From Gonapodya prolifera JEL478 (taxonomy: Eukaryota > Monoblepharomycota > Monoblepharidomycetes > Monoblepharidales > Gonapodyaceae): DNA of 64,000 nucleotides. The position numbers and the translations under genes are program-made. How positions within the stretch are numbered: the first letter of the stretch is position 1; each line of letters begins with the position of its first letter. Positions 1 to 12,789 of this stretch are shown in pieces. The stretch lies in assembly GCA_001574975.1 (NCBI GenBank), contig KQ965749.1, forward strand, positions 423,959 to 487,958. Direction: 5' to 3'. The notes beneath the pieces are model-generated. The model saw only the letters and a list, made by a program, of their open reading frames with translations. It was not told the DNA's origin and searched no databases.

Positions 1-101
1 AAGATTCAGTTGCAAGAGCAATGTTGCAGCCTGATGGCAGGGAGATGGCTAGATGGAGCAGGAAACATCAATGTCACCCAGTTTGAAGGGCAATGGTAAA
101 T

Positions 102-343
102 TGCTACACAACCTAGGTGAGCTGCACAAAAGCCTGTAGTCTGCAGGAACGTGTATGTGTGATCAAATATACATAATAAGTTGTAATGTGCATGGAACAC
201 ACCTGCAGGAACGTTACGCCAAACTTAGGGCACGTCCTGCAGGTGTGCACATCTAAACCCGCGGCCACAGTAGTGGCACAGCAGCTAACACCCAACACTC
301 ATACTACTCTATATATTCCCCAATAGTGGATGTCAGTGTGACA
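102..343 (-). mobile_element. Solo LTR fossil, copy 1
   Basis: A 242-bp repeat bounded by TG and CA and flanked by the 5-bp duplication TAAAT (97-101 and 344-348). That is the hallmark of an LTR left after recombination between the two ends of an LTR retrotransposon. It is closely similar along its whole length to 10723-10962. Read on the minus strand it begins TGTCACACTGAC, the more usual TGT start, so that orientation is preferred. No internal retroelement region adjoins it. The family within Gypsy or Copia cannot be told from an LTR alone. Confidence 0.8.
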
Positions 344-594
344 TAAATGGCATTTCAGACATGTACCAACCGCAATCAAGCAATCCACCAACAACACTCG
401 GAAACACTTGGGAAGGTAACAAGTCCACTGTGCGTTGCTTGACCATTGGAAAGTCAAGCATGCAGGCAAATATCTGAGAATACTGAAAGTTTTCCAACAT
501 TTATGGGATGTTCAGCAGAATAGGGCACTGGTCACTGGCTGTTCATCAACCACCCACCAGTTGAATGATAAAAATGATATTATAAGGCAAAGAG

Positions 595-878
595 TGCTAA
601 CCAACCTAGGGGTGCTCCATGAGACCTGTGTGCTGCAGGACCAAAATGATGTATGAGTATGTGATACATGTGGGGTCTCAGATAGTCTCACCTGCAGGAC
701 CGCAATGCCAAACATGCAGTCTGTACTGCAGGTGTGCTTATGTATCACTACTATGGCCTACTGTGGTCTACTGTGGTCACACTCGCCCATTGCTGCGACC
801 GCACTCGCCCATTGCTGCGCCACACTCGCCCACTGCTGTGGCCACATGTGTGGGCTGTCCCCAGCTGGCTGGGTGACA
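595..878 (-). mobile_element. Diverged solo LTR fossil, copy 3
   Basis: Starts TGCTAACCAACCTAGG and ends GGGTGACA, matching the ends of the other two copies, and shares internal blocks such as CTCACCTGCAGGA and TGCAGGTGTGC. AGAG flanks both sides, compatible with a short target duplication. It is clearly older than the other copies. A roughly 21-bp minisatellite (three units around CACTCGCCCATTGCTGCG, 778-840) lies inside it. The limits are less certain than for the other copies. Confidence 0.55.
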
Positions 879-3137
879 AGAGATAATATTTAGTTTTTTA
901 TTGTGGTCCACAGAGTTGAAAAAGTTGGACCCTGGATTGAATCCCTGAGGCAATCTACATTACAAGCAACCTCCACAAAAAAAGCTTTGCCCCTCCTTTA
1001 ACTGAATTCCTAGTGCTTCAAGCATTCTTGGAAGGTCTCTCTTATCCACTTCCCCTTTGTCCCCCTCTCTGTCCATCCTCCACATTGAACGTGCTCTGTC
1101 CTTGCAACAACAACTTTTGCCATAGCTGCTACAACATTCAATGTCAGGAACCAAGGCTGATGCTGGTGGGATCTATCCTTCTCACCAGAGCTTCGTAGGA
1201 TGATAGTAACCTTCCATGCCCCTCATCCTGCAAAGTAGTTCAGTCACAGCTTCTCATTTCCAATCTGTTGGGAAGCATCCACCAGAAAGTGCTCATGGAT
1301 GGCAACCTGTTATTGGTGGCAACAGATTGTGGTGTTGGGTGGATGCTCATTGAATTTGCACTACAGCTTATCAGAGAACTCATAGAGACAGTCATCAAAA
1401 GGCAGAAGACGATCCAAAAGACTAAGGATGGTGAATGGGTTCTGTGTTTTGTTTGTGGGCAGGAGCTCTTTTGGCCTGCTCAAAGAAAATGGTGCACATT
1501 TGTTTGTGCTGCTTGATGACCAAGAAGCAAGGCCACCTCCATATCACATCCACTGAAAGGAGCATGATTTTTTGGTTTGGACCTTTCAGCTCAGATTTCC
1601 CCCACCCCCTTCATGTCAGTGACAATGCACTCCTTCCACTTGAGTCAAGCAGCCTACTTGGCTGCCCTTCATCCACTTGTGACACTTGGGGTCTTGGACA
1701 GAACCGTTGCTGCTTGCACCTACCACCTGTTCACAGGACCAAAAGTACCAAATCACATAATGGAGAGCCTGCTTGATGCACTTATCAATGTAATCCGTAA
1801 ACAGGATCAACTAATTTTGGCCTGCCATGTTGACTTCCCAGGTTGGGATGCAGATCTGGCTTGGCAGCACAGCAACAATCACTGTGTGTGTGATCTCTAT
1901 AGCCCTCAATACCTTGCAAACTGCCAGTGCCTGGGCTTGGTATCCTAAATGCTGTCTTTTGTTTATGCTGGATCCCCCACCATGGAACAATGCATTGAGC
2001 TGTGTTGAAAAGACCACTGTACAATAAAGCAAGATGATAACTTGGAAGAGTCAGCAGAGGGTGTATCTGAAGGCATCTCCACTGCCTTGACTGCTGCGTT
2101 GACCTCAGTTCTGTTGCCTTTAAATGGGCTGACCAACCCCAACATCAGTGGTCCACAAGCTGACCCTACTCTGGATGACACTATAAACAAACTCAAATTC
2201 TGTCCCCTGAAAATGGAGAATGGAAGCAAAGCTGCAGCAGAATGGAACTTGCAGCATGTTGCTGGAGCAAATGTTTCTGAATACAACACAGTTGCTGCGC
2301 AAGGCACTGACATTTTGGTAGCAAGATCAAAGGTGACGCAACTGGGAGGCGAAGATGATGGTGTTGATGGTGTGAGAAGTGTGGACACTCAGGTGACTGA
2401 CGATTTTGTTCCTTGGCACAAGCAACCAGATCAGACTGAGGGGCCTACCTTTGCTTGATTTGGAGTGGCCTGAAAGCACTTCTGGGACAAGATCATCTGA
2501 CACAGGTGGTACCCATAACATCTCAAAAGTTGAAACCGTCCAACACCACACTGGTTCTGTGGAACCAATTGAAGCCAGCTGAGAGTGGCTCCCACCGTCA
2601 GAAGTTGTACCCCAAACTACGAATGCAGTTGCGGTGGGATGCCGTGATGAGTTGACAGCCACGTTGGAGATTAATCCTGGAGGTCCGGCGGGACTCAATG
2701 GAGTTGGGATGAAACAGCATCCACAATATTTCTTGAATTGATGGGGATGAGCAAGTCCTTACGTGCCATCCGTGAAACCAGAGAGGGCGAAATACCCCGA
2801 CTATTGTTTATTGGGAGATATTTCTTCGTGTAATAATAGGATGAACTTTCCTCAAAATTGGCGCTCTATGGGCTTTCCAGAATTGATCAGTTCATTCATG
2901 GATTAGTTGGATGTGCAAAATTTCAGGAACGTTACTTTGTTACTTTACACTCCCTCTGGCAATACAGTTCTTTTCACACACTGGAAAGCCATAAGTCCAA
3001 AACGAACACCCTCAGTAATTAACAACTTGCCAAAATGTAATATGTACTATGTCAGCGTCAAAGCAGGGGAATAAACGCTCGCCGTCGTACAAAAAAAATC
3101 CGAATCCCAACGGTCGTTCAAGAACCGCAACGACGGC
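879..3137. other. Repeat-like region without a recognisable gene
   Basis: About 2.2 kb of TG-rich DNA. Short open frames exist (for example 1577-1948 and 2042-2458 on the plus strand), but none shows a familiar domain or a convincing intron pattern, and composition differs from the host genes to the right. It may be old transposon debris. From about 2.75 kb the sequence leads into the 3' flank of the next gene. Confidence 0.4.
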
Positions 3138-6100
3138 TCAGGAGATTCCATGCCGTCCTTCTACTTTTATGTCATCGACCTCACGCACGCCAACGTTCCC
3201 AACTGACCGGTAAACCACCCATCCACCCGCAGCAGGAGACCACGGTTTGGCGTCCTCTGCTTTCGGAAGTCCGTCCATAACGTCAGGGCCAACAACCTCC
3301 GACTTCACGGATTGCAAAGCGGCGGCCCAGCCTGAGGTGAAAAGATAAGGGAAAAGAGATCACGAACTTGGTTGTCTGATACGCTAACGGGACAATTACT
3401 CACGCCGACTCATAAACTCCACTGCACAAGGGGCATAAGCCAGGTCAGTGGTTTGGCCGACATCCTCCAGCGTCCCCACAGCGCTCGCCGCCCGCTCCTC
3501 CATCTTCTCGCTATCCACCCACCCGTTAGCCACTCCGCTCAAATCCCGACTCTCAGGTGATAAGGACCGAATCCGATCGTCGAATTGGGATCCCAAGTGC
3601 AATCTTGGATCAGATGGGCGCCGATAGAACACATTCGGACCGCCTACACTAGAAGTCGACTTAACCCGACGCGAAAAAAAGGACGGAAGGTCCTCCCCAC
3701 TGAGTTCTTCCTCCGAATCATCAAGGTTGATTACGAATTTCCGCCCTCCAAGATCCCACTTACCCCCATCACCGAGATCCCTCAAACCTTCACGATCACT
3801 CCACTCGATGTGATGAGGGTCGATAATGGTCCCACTCGGTGACCGTCCCAAGCTCAAGATTCTCCTGTCAACTCTGGCCTCACCCTTGGCCTCCCTTCGG
3901 CCGAAAACCTCCACCTCACCAGATACATCCATTTCCCCAAAGTCCATTACACTTTGATCAGCACGTGTAGGTGCAGTTCCCCTCCTTCGAGGAGGTGGGG
4001 GTGGTGGTGGCTTTCTTCGCCCAAGTCCAGTACTACGAGGTGCGGGGGAATTGAAGACCCCGCCGTCAGTCCCGTATGCCGCCAGTCCATGAACCTGAAC
4101 CCGTCTTCCCGTGTGAGCAGTCTGTTGTAACATCGCCATAGGAACGTACACTAAGCGTGGGTGGGCGCCCTGGTGAGTCTGGTGAGAGCCTCCTGGACTC
4201 ATAGGAGGAGTCGACATGGGGTTCTCCCGAGCCGCGGCGAGGGGAGATGGAGGCGCCTTGTGGCCTCCCGGGGATACGGGGGAGCCGGAAGGGTATGCTG
4301 CCAAATAGAATGGATACCCAGGTGGAAAAACAGGCCTGCCGTGAAGACCATCCATATCCGGCCTCGGCAGCGGCATTGCAATGGGCGCGCTAGACGCTCT
4401 CCAGACCGATGCCGGGGGAAGTGGTTGCGGCGAACCAAGATCGCCTCGGGAACCGGGGGGAGGGTCTGGTGTGGCTCGATCAGAGCTTGGCGCAGAAGAT
4501 TGCGAGGTGACGGCGGTGTCGTCAGAGTCGGAAGATGGTCGCGCGGGTGGTGTGGGGACGGAGCCTTGCGAAGGTTCCGCCTGGGTCGGGAGTTCTGCAT
4601 TTAGAGGTATACGGGGATTCGCTTCAGCGGATCCTATCGCTTCCTCCTCAGACGGACATTGCGCAGCGATCCCGTCTTCCGCGTCCTTCTTAGCAAAGAG
4701 TATCGCTGAAGTCCTCTCTTTCGCAGTCCGATCCCGCAACAGATTCCCAACGTCGCCCAATCGTCCCCGCCATACTGTTTCCTCTCCAGCTAACCTCCCT
4801 TCAAGTCCCTCTCCACGGCCACCGCGAGCAACGGCACGCATAGCCCCAGCGGCGAGTTCAAAGGGGATCAACTTCGCCTCGTACTGCGACCTGTCCTTCT
4901 TTGACTGCTCGGTGCTCTTTGCCCCTCCTGAGGAGTCCTTCACTTCACCTTCCCCCGCCCCACCATCTGGTACCGATTTCGTTTCTCCCCTCAGAAAGGT
5001 TCTTGTGGCACCCTGAGTGCCCGGAGCGACTTGCGGCGGTAATGTCGGTGGCGGAGCTGGGCGGGAGGTTGGTGGTTTGGGAGGTGACGTTCCGTACACA
5101 TGATGGATCCATTTCGGGAATGGAGCGGGTTGACGGGTAATGAAAGGGTGAGAGAGGAGGGACGACTAGGGGGGGGGGGGGGGGGGGTTGGACCGAAGTG
5201 AAAAATTGAGCTGGATGCATAGTTTGCTCGAAAACAGAAACCACACGCACCCCATCATCCTCTTCGTCATCAAGCCCTGCATCGTCCCCACTGTCACCCC
5301 TCCCATGTCCATCAGAGTCTGAATATTCACTGACAGCTTGAGACACAGGTCGTCGCCGAGGAACAGAAGGAGCGCGGAGGGACGAAAGGCGAGCTGGAGG
5401 TGACACCGGAGGTGATGATGGAACGTTGGTAATGGAAGATGACGGGGCGGAGGTGGAGAGGGTGCTGCTGCCGTTCGCATCTGCGTCCCGGCGTGGCGTT
5501 GCTGGTTTGGACTTGGACTTGTTCTTCGGTTTGGACCGGCGCTTCTTGCTGCGTGTTACAGCAGGCTCCACTCCGTTACTTGCGCTTTCCTCACGTGAGT
5601 ATGCAAGAGTGTGGTACTCTACTCCACTGCTCGCATCGTTCCCGTGGTCTGATGATCCATCCGCCTTCCCGAGTCCAGCATGGGAGGCCCTTGCAAGTCC
5701 CACGACGCGCCCTCCAGCGGTAGCAAGGAAGGGAACAGGCGACTTCCAAGACGAGGGGAGGGAAATGAGGGAGAGGGGAAACGGGAGAGAGCGAGATGGT
5801 GGAGTGGCCGGTAAATCGGTCGATGGTAAGGTGGCACGAGGACCAGAAGGGGATCCCGGCGGAGTCGGGAGAGGTGACGGCGGCGAGGGAGGGCGGAGTC
5901 CAAAGTCCTGGTCAATAGGGTCCAAATAGAGGGATGCAACATCCGCGGAGGATGAAGTCCGAATGGAGGCAATGCTACGTGGCGAGCGTGCACCGTCCCG
6001 GGATGGATGTCCGTAAATCGGTACAGCGTACGAAGGCGGAACTGGGTAAGGCGCCCATGACTGGTCGATGGACGACCGCGCCATTTCGTATACTGAGAGC

Positions 6101-6747
6101 CCCGAACGGCCTGACAGACCAGAACGTGCGGAGCGACCAGACCGCGCGGAGCGAGTGGTGTCGATGGAGGATCGTGGTTGAAATGAAGGTGTTGAGACGG
6201 GTGGTGGGGAGGGGGGAGAGCTTTGTGGGAGGGGCATATGTTCGCGTAATGCGTGTTCAGGTATGTCGGAGATGTGGGAGTCCCGAAGAAGGGACCAGCG
6301 TTTTGAGCGGTGTTTGGGTGTGGTTTGAGAGTCAGTTGGAGGGTGTTGGTGGATCTTTGGGGGCAGGAGAATGCGAAGGAGTCTCCGCGGAGCGGATGGT
6401 TGTGAGATAGGTTCCGGGGGCGGAGAGGTATGGATTATCGAGTTTAGTATTGCAGGAGGAGCGGGAGGAGACTCCAAATCCGAGTCCTGGTCCGAGTCAA
6501 ACGAGGAGTTGGAAGACTGGGATCGCATGTTGGCGAGGTCCTTTGCAAACAGATTCGCCTCCGATGGCGAGAGAGCGAGAGGATGGGATGGCGAGAAGTG
6601 TGAGATGTCATCGGTAAGAGTCGCGGAGGAGTCCGAGGTGAATGAGGAGTGGGTGCGGTGGAGGCGAGAATGCGAGTTGGTGCGAGGTACGGTGTTGGAC
6701 CCAGAGAGGGAATGTTGAAGGGTGGCTGCGTTGGGTGCATGAGGCAA
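3138..6747 (-). CDS. Large Ser/Pro-rich, mostly disordered protein
   Basis: Three exons fit: 6747-5251, 5165-3404 and 3331-3138, joined in frame by introns of 85 and 72 nt (donors GTGCGT and GTGAGT), giving about 1150 residues. The protein is dominated by Ser, Pro, Arg and Gly, with an RSARSGRS-type repeat, a basic patch (KKRRSKPKNKSKSKP) that could be a nuclear localisation signal, and acidic runs. No known domain is visible. The last exon encodes a more ordered tail (GGWVVYRSVGNVGVREVDD). The acceptor of intron 1 follows a run of 19 C. The frame is open but has no ATG at 6747; the first in-frame ATG is near 6528, so either that is the start or an upstream exon is missing here. Function unknown; a regulatory or scaffold role is only a guess. 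Confidence 0.7.
5169..5187. repeat. G19/C19 homopolymer at a splice acceptor
   Basis: A run of 19 G on the plus strand. On the coding (minus) strand it is 19 C followed directly by TAG, forming the polypyrimidine tract and acceptor of intron 1 of the preceding gene. Such runs are length-unstable and error-prone in sequencing. Because the run is intronic, its length does not affect the reading frame. Confidence 0.85.
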
Positions 6748-6847
6748 TGAGATTTTGGACAGAGAAAGTAGAAAAGGTCAAATACGATGATTCGATGGGA
6801 ATCGCTGCGTTCATTCGTGGATGTGTTCCTAGTCATTCGTCCAACCT

Positions 6848-7960
6848 ATCATGCAACCTGCAGTGGCAATCCCTGAGCTCCAGGCACTCTCAGACCCTCC
6901 GAATGCCCTCCTCTTATAGTGCAGCGCCAGCATGCCAAGTGTCAATGTGACAGTACGTTTCAGTTCCCCCATTCCAGTCTCCAGGGAATTGGGACCAATC
7001 GGGTGCATGCAAGCATCCACGAAAACGTCTCTTTTCCCTGCTGCTCTGCTTCTTGGTGAATGTTTGCCTTTTCTGTCGCACTTCGCCCTCGTCTTCCTCC
7101 CTCGTTGTGTTTGTCCTTTGTCACCGTCCACTCCCCTGCACCTGCCCGTCTGCCCGACTCCACTCCCTTTTGCCACTTCCCTCACCGCCCAACCGTCCTT
7201 CCCCCATTTTCCCTCTCTAATTTTGACTCACCATTCTCTCGCACCCACCGATCCCTCTCCGCAACTGCGTACTCCCGTGGTATCACTCCCGTCACATCGT
7301 CCACCCCGCCCTCATTCCCAGCCTGGTATAAGCTCGCCATCATTCTTGTATCTTTCCAAGAGTTATCGATCCTCCTCTTTAGTCCTGACTTTCACCGCAA
7401 ATGGCGTCTCCAGCTTGGTGCAAGGCTCGTGGTGGGCGGGGGCGAAGCCACACTCCCTGACACGACCCGGCATTTTTGGAACTCAGGGAACTCGTTTTCC
7501 AATCGTCTCGATACCGTTCTTTTATTTATTTGCATTCTCTTGACTTTAGCTACTGTCGGTGAATCTCGCCGACCCACCCGCCGGGCCCCTCACATCCAAC
7601 TCCTCATCTTCGAAACAATTCAAAGGTTTGAAGCACCCCGCATGGCAAAGCGGGGCACCCTGAGCTGTTCGCTTTCCCCGAAGCTTCTCCGCCAACATTG
7701 GCCCCGCCCGCCGGCCGCCCTACAACCTCTTCCTAACACGAGATTCCCCGTTGCACCCGGACGTGACCCTCCGTCACCCCACGTTGCCCCGATCGACCCA
7801 AGAAAAATGCCTAACGCAAACAAGTCGCACAATCTCTGTGCACCATTTTGTTACGGTCCGAGAAAAGATGCCTCCCCGCCGGATCCCCCACCTGAGGAGT
7901 GTGCGTTGTCATTTGTCTCCCAAAGAGTTTGGCACCGATGAGAATGTGGTTTTTTAGGTT
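6848..7960. other. Pyrimidine-rich intergenic stretch
   Basis: Strongly C/T-rich on the plus strand with a TATAAG motif near 7327 and an ATG at 7400. A 293-codon open frame (7060-7941) exists, but its composition follows the C/T bias and no domain or convincing exon structure is seen. It could be a promoter and 5' end of a plus-strand gene disrupted by the repeats to the right. No gene is called. Confidence 0.4.
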
Positions 7961-9852
7961 GAATTACGAGGTGTATGAAATTTGGTCCCTGGGAAATGGC
8001 AAGGTCCTAGTCCCAGAAACACTCAAAAGTCAACTGTCCCGTCACTTGTAAAAAATCCCCCCTGGCCCCAAGGCCCAACAAAGCCAAGTGCTTCCTACGA
8101 GCCACTATTTCTGCACTCCAAAACTCTATAGCAGCTACTTGAGCAGTACAATGGTAAAATTCTTGAATCTTGCAAAGAAGTTTCTTTTAGAGCAAAACTG
8201 GACTAAACTTGGAGTGGAGTTTTCATGAGGTAATCCTGCTATAATTGAGCAGATGATCGAATAAATAATACTTAGGTAGAATGGAGAAGTCATCATATTT
8301 CCAAGATATGTCTCACAGTACAGAAAAACAAAAATTCAGTGGAATAAATACCCAAAGGCAGAAACAGAACGCAACTTGACGTGTATTTATATTCATCTAA
8401 TCACTAAATGAACTGATTTCTGTGTCATGAATCAGTTGCCAATAACATTGTGAAACATTACATAAATGTTTCTCAAGGGTAAAACCACTACACCTACTGT
8501 AAGTTAGTAACAACTAAGCACTTTATTTGGTCATTTTTTTTGCTCCATGATTACCTTATCAATTTTAGAACAGTGTTCAAGGGCTGTTGACCACTAAATT
8601 TAGAGTAGCTCTCAAGCATAATTACAAGTTGAGACCTTAAAGTAACCCAGGGCAACTGCTCAATAAGAAAATCAGAGATTTGCAATTGTGAAAATAAAAG
8701 AGTACAATTGGGAGGCTACTGAATAGGATGGACTCCTCACATTATCAGTGACTAAATTTGGACTGGCACAGAACAAAAATCATGATCTTAAAGGCTGTGA
8801 TGATACCTGTGAGCTCATGAACCTTGTAACAACCTGATTGGAAGATTTCATGATAGTCCAATAAGAGATTGTAAGCCATGGACCAGGGATCAGAATTCCT
8901 TGAAGTGCTCTGTCATGATCAGTGTTCCTTTAGTTATTAACATAGAAACCATAATTGAAATGCAACTGCAAATGGATTATTTATGTTCTTCTTATTCAAA
9001 GTGCCTTCAAGTTGTGGCATACACTCTATACATTCCACATGATGTGAGAGTGCCAAAAGGCATGCCTTGGTGCATACTAATGCAGGCTCAGAACTTCTGT
9101 GCTGCATGGTATAATTACACTTTATCAGATAAACAAAGGCACCTGGGTACAAAGGACTGAGGAAAATTCCACTGTGTGGATCCATGTGCACTCTTTCAAT
9201 ACTGGTAAACAGTCTGGATTCTGTGGAACTGTTTGGTAAAATTATGTTCACAGTAAATGATTTTATAAAGTAACCACAAAATTAAAATGGAGCTAAAGTG
9301 GGAGCACTCCATCATGATGGGTACAACATGTATTTTTGTCTCCTGGGACAAGAAGATCACATTATGGTATAAAGATGTTGGTTACCACAATGGCTTTCAA
9401 ACAACTTGTGAATGTCATCTAGCTCATGCTTTGGGCTATCAAAAATAAGTTGAGAACCAAACTAGAACTCTTGAAAGAGTAATGAAATGGTTAATAGTAG
9501 AATGCAATTCTGAATGATCACTGCAAGTGCCCTTTATAGAATCATGGGACCTATTGCCACTTCTAAGCTACATAAGAACATACTTTAGGTAATGCACACT
9601 GGCACTGAGATAGATACATACCAGTTGCCATGAAATTGCATTGGGATTGAGACATGTCATGCTGTGATGAAAGTAAGATATGTCCTTAAAGGCAAAATCA
9701 CATGCACAAGCATGGCAGTTGACATTATGGCTGCATTCCTTTAATTGCCAGATGTAATTCAGCAGTTTGTGTTCAGAAAAAAGGTGTGATCAAAATGACA
9801 AAATGCTCTTATAACGCATCTAAGTCAATTCTCCTCATAGCAGAAGCTTTAC
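7961..9852. other. AT-rich region without a recognisable gene
   Basis: Composition drops sharply to AT-rich relative to the host genes. Open frames are short and match nothing I can name. No terminal inverted repeats or long direct repeats were found by eye. It is probably old mobile DNA forming the left flank of the hAT element. Confidence 0.4.
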
Positions 9853-9881
9853 ATGGTGTCTAGGGTTACAAGGGAGCAAGT
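9853..9881. repeat. hAT left end: target duplication plus terminal inverted repeat
   Basis: ATGGTGTC (9853-9860) followed by the 21-bp terminal inverted repeat starting TAGGGTTACAAGG. An inverted GCAAGTACCTTGC lies directly inside. Confidence 0.9.
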
Positions 9882-10722
9882 ACCTTGCTCAAAACGGTCT
9901 AACTCCCAACTTGCTCCCTTGGTTATTGGTCAACTCCCAAACTTGCTCAATCAACAATTCTCAAACTCTGTACTTGCTCCCTCAGATAGGAGTCAACTCC
10001 GAACTCCATGAGTTGACTTGGTTGCAACTTGCAGGTTAAATTTAAAAAAAAATATATTTTGGAGTTACAATATTACAAACATAAAGTTCCAACTTGATAA
10101 ATTTTTGCTTCATACACATTAATTCATGCTATTCCTGCTTCCACTTCTTTAATGACATTAAGTTTCTAATCACTACAGGTCCAAGGCAGGACCTCTGGTC
10201 TGCAATAACATTCCTCCATGCAGAAAGCATCCACTCCAATTCCGCGCTGGTCCCTGGAATCCCCAGGTAGTCTTGCACCATCTGCTGGAGTCCCAGATGG
10301 TCTCCCCTTCCCTTCCAGTACTCCAGCAAATCTGTCCTCTGTGACCTCGTGGCTCCATCAAGTACTGGACCAGTTCCCCTTGCATATCCTTGTCCTCATC
10401 AAAAATACCCATTGCTCCTGCATCCTCTGTGGCTGAAGTCCACCACACATTGCAACACTTGCATACCTATTGTCAAATGTTGCTTGGTTGGTGGCCTCTG
10501 CCTTGTCCATGTACTTTGTTTCCCATCCTTGTTCCTGCATCCATGATAGCTTGTATGCCAGGTGCAGCACTGTGGTAAAATTAGTAAAGGTGTCACCAAT
10601 GTAAAACCGCAACAGGGTAATTCACCTAATGCAATCCAATAGAGCCTCATGCTATCCATCTTTGCATAGTACTTCCGAAGCACTTCCATGATGGCTTCCT
10701 GAACCGTCAAAAGGACTGGCAG

Positions 10723-10962
10723 TGCTTCACAACCTAGGTGAGCTGCACAAGCCTGTAAACTGCAGGAACATGTATATATAATCAGATGTACATAGCAAGA
10801 CGTAATGTGCATAGAACTCACCTGCAGGAACGTGATGCCAAACTTAGGGCACGTCCTGCAGGTGTGCACANCTAAACCCGCGGCCACAGTAGTGGCACAG
10901 CAGCTAATACCCAACACTCATACTACACTATATACTCCACGTTAGTGGATGTCAGTGTGACA
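10723..10962 (-). mobile_element. Solo LTR fossil, copy 2, inside the hAT element
   Basis: A 240-bp TG...CA unit nearly identical to 102-343, flanked by GGCAG at 10718-10722 and 10963-10967. It interrupts the hAT transposase between its middle and C-terminal parts, so it arrived after the hAT. The close similarity to copy 1 suggests two fairly young relics of one family. It contains the ambiguous base at 10871. Confidence 0.85.
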
Positions 10963-11443
10963 GGCAGCAACCTGACGTCTGCATCCTCAAGCATGTCCGT
11001 TACAACATTGAAGAAGGGGACAACCATCACAAGGGTTAGGTACGCTGCAGTCTCCACCAAGGAGAGTGCTTGTGCTAGTGGCTGTATGAAATAGACAGGA
11101 GAAGGTTTGGTGAGACCAGATTGCAATTCACATTTGCACCCACCTCAAGGAGACGTCAAACCTTCTCCTGATAGTTCCAGTCCATGTCCATCAGTTTCCA
11201 CTCCTGTAGTCCCACGTCCAAAGTGAAGAGCTTCTCCACCTCCACTCTGTCCTGCATGGTGCGGGTAATGGCATCAAAATCCAATTTCAATTGGGTTCCA
11301 ACTGGCACCACCAACTTGTGGGCCTTGGATTGTTCCACGAACTGCTTTGTGTACAGTTTGTGAAGTCTTAGAGATTGTAGAACCTTGTAAATGAGCTCAT
11401 AGAGCTCAAGAACAACAAGTTGCCAAAGATGCAGCCACATGAT

Positions 11444-11914
11444 TAAGGCCCTGGATGAGTAGGTAACTTGTCACTTTATTGTCAACTTGTACTCGCCTAG
11501 TGTATTGTGATACTGTACTCGTCACTCACCTGAAAAGTTTGATGCAAACTTGCAACTCGCAAGTATACTTGCCAATATATGTTCAAAAAAAAACTTCATT
11601 CAAACCTTGCCCACAGAGCAGGTACCAAAAGCAGAGCACCACACATTTTTATTATGTATTTTTTACATGTAGTTATTGTTATTTTGCACCTTCATCACTT
11701 TCAAAACATCAAAATTCCTGAGTTGGACAGTGGGTGAGACAGGCTAAAAGCATACAGCAGGCAAGTAGACGCAGCTAGACCATTTTAAGTGAACTCGCAA
11801 GTTTGAAAATTTGTACTTGCAACTCACCAAATTTTATTAGCATCAACTCAACTTGTACTAGCAAGTTTATACTTGGCAAGTAGGCAAGTTTATACTCACT
11901 TGTCCAGGGCCTTA
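11444..11914. mobile_element. 471-bp hAT-type MITE inside the hAT element
   Basis: The ends TAAGGCCCTGGA and TCCAGGGCCTTA are inverted repeats, and CACATGAT is duplicated exactly at 11436-11443 and 11915-11922 (8 bp, hAT type). Inside there is no transposase frame, but many short subterminal copies of ACTTG and its inverse CAAGT, the kind of repeat hAT transposases bind. The termini differ from those of the host hAT, so it was mobilised by another hAT family. Confidence 0.9.
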
Positions 11915-12789
11915 CACATGATAAAAGACAAAACAGCCACTCACCTTCTTTACAGGTCCATTCACACCTCCAACAACGTCCTTGTCATCAACATTGGGAA
12001 GTCACAACTTCTCGAGTCCTGCCTGGACAGCCAAGTGGAGGATATGGGCAAAACAGCAAATGCGCAAGTCAACCTTGCTGAAGTCCACTACCATCATGCC
12101 AGAGTTTGCAATTGCTTGCATTATTGTGACATTGTCCACTGTGAACAAGATGACCTGTTTTCATGTTTGGAGAATTTGTGAGAGTGCCAGCACCTGACCA
12201 ACAAAAATATAGCGCAACTCACCTTTTTTGTAACCCCAGTATTTCCAAGTGCTTCTAGCACAATCCTAGCAAGATTTTCTCCTGTATGGGGGCCCTTCAC
12301 CTGTACAAAGCCCAATAGGACCTTGTTCATGCACCAGTCTGTCCCCATCACCCAATGTCCTGTCATAGCTGCAGAGCTGTACCACTGGTCCCACATGGTC
12401 CATACATCTGTTGTGCATGTGATTTCTGTGCAATCAACCTGTAGAGAGGCTTAGGTCCCATTTGGTAGCCGTGGTAAAACGTGGTTAGGGCCTGAAACCA
12501 CCCAATACCATTACCGTGGTATTCAGGTGTTTGATAAGCGTGGTATTGGTGCAAAACCACGGTTTTGTGGAACCACTGATACCACCCCGTTTGGTAACAC
12601 AAACACCATGGTTACAGACCCTGTAGTATCACATAAAATATAGGCGTAACCGCAAATTTGATAACTCTGCTCTGAGCAGAGTTTTGGGTGGTTTCGGCTC
12701 ATATCCGGGTCAACTTCCAAAGAAATCCATTGAAATCAACAACAACTATTGTATTTTTGGGACTTCTTTTTGTTCATCTGCCACCAAAA

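Noticed and set aside
4381-5016. A 211-codon plus-strand frame opposite the large disordered gene
   Set aside because: It mirrors the Ser/Pro/Gly-biased minus-strand coding sequence; the minus-strand exons join in phase and explain the region.
4945-5166. Treating the frame change near the 19-G run as a frameshift in the disordered gene
   Set aside because: A GTGCGT donor and a C-tract/TAG acceptor give a clean phase-0 intron, so no frameshift is needed.
7060-7941. A 293-codon frame in pyrimidine-rich DNA
   Set aside because: Composition alone explains its length; no domain, no splice logic, and it ends at the edge of the AT-rich repeats.
11470-11910. Clustered ACTTG/CAAGT repeats considered as a satellite or CRISPR-like array
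   Set aside because: Spacing is irregular, both orientations occur, and all lie within a MITE bounded by inverted repeats and a target duplication.
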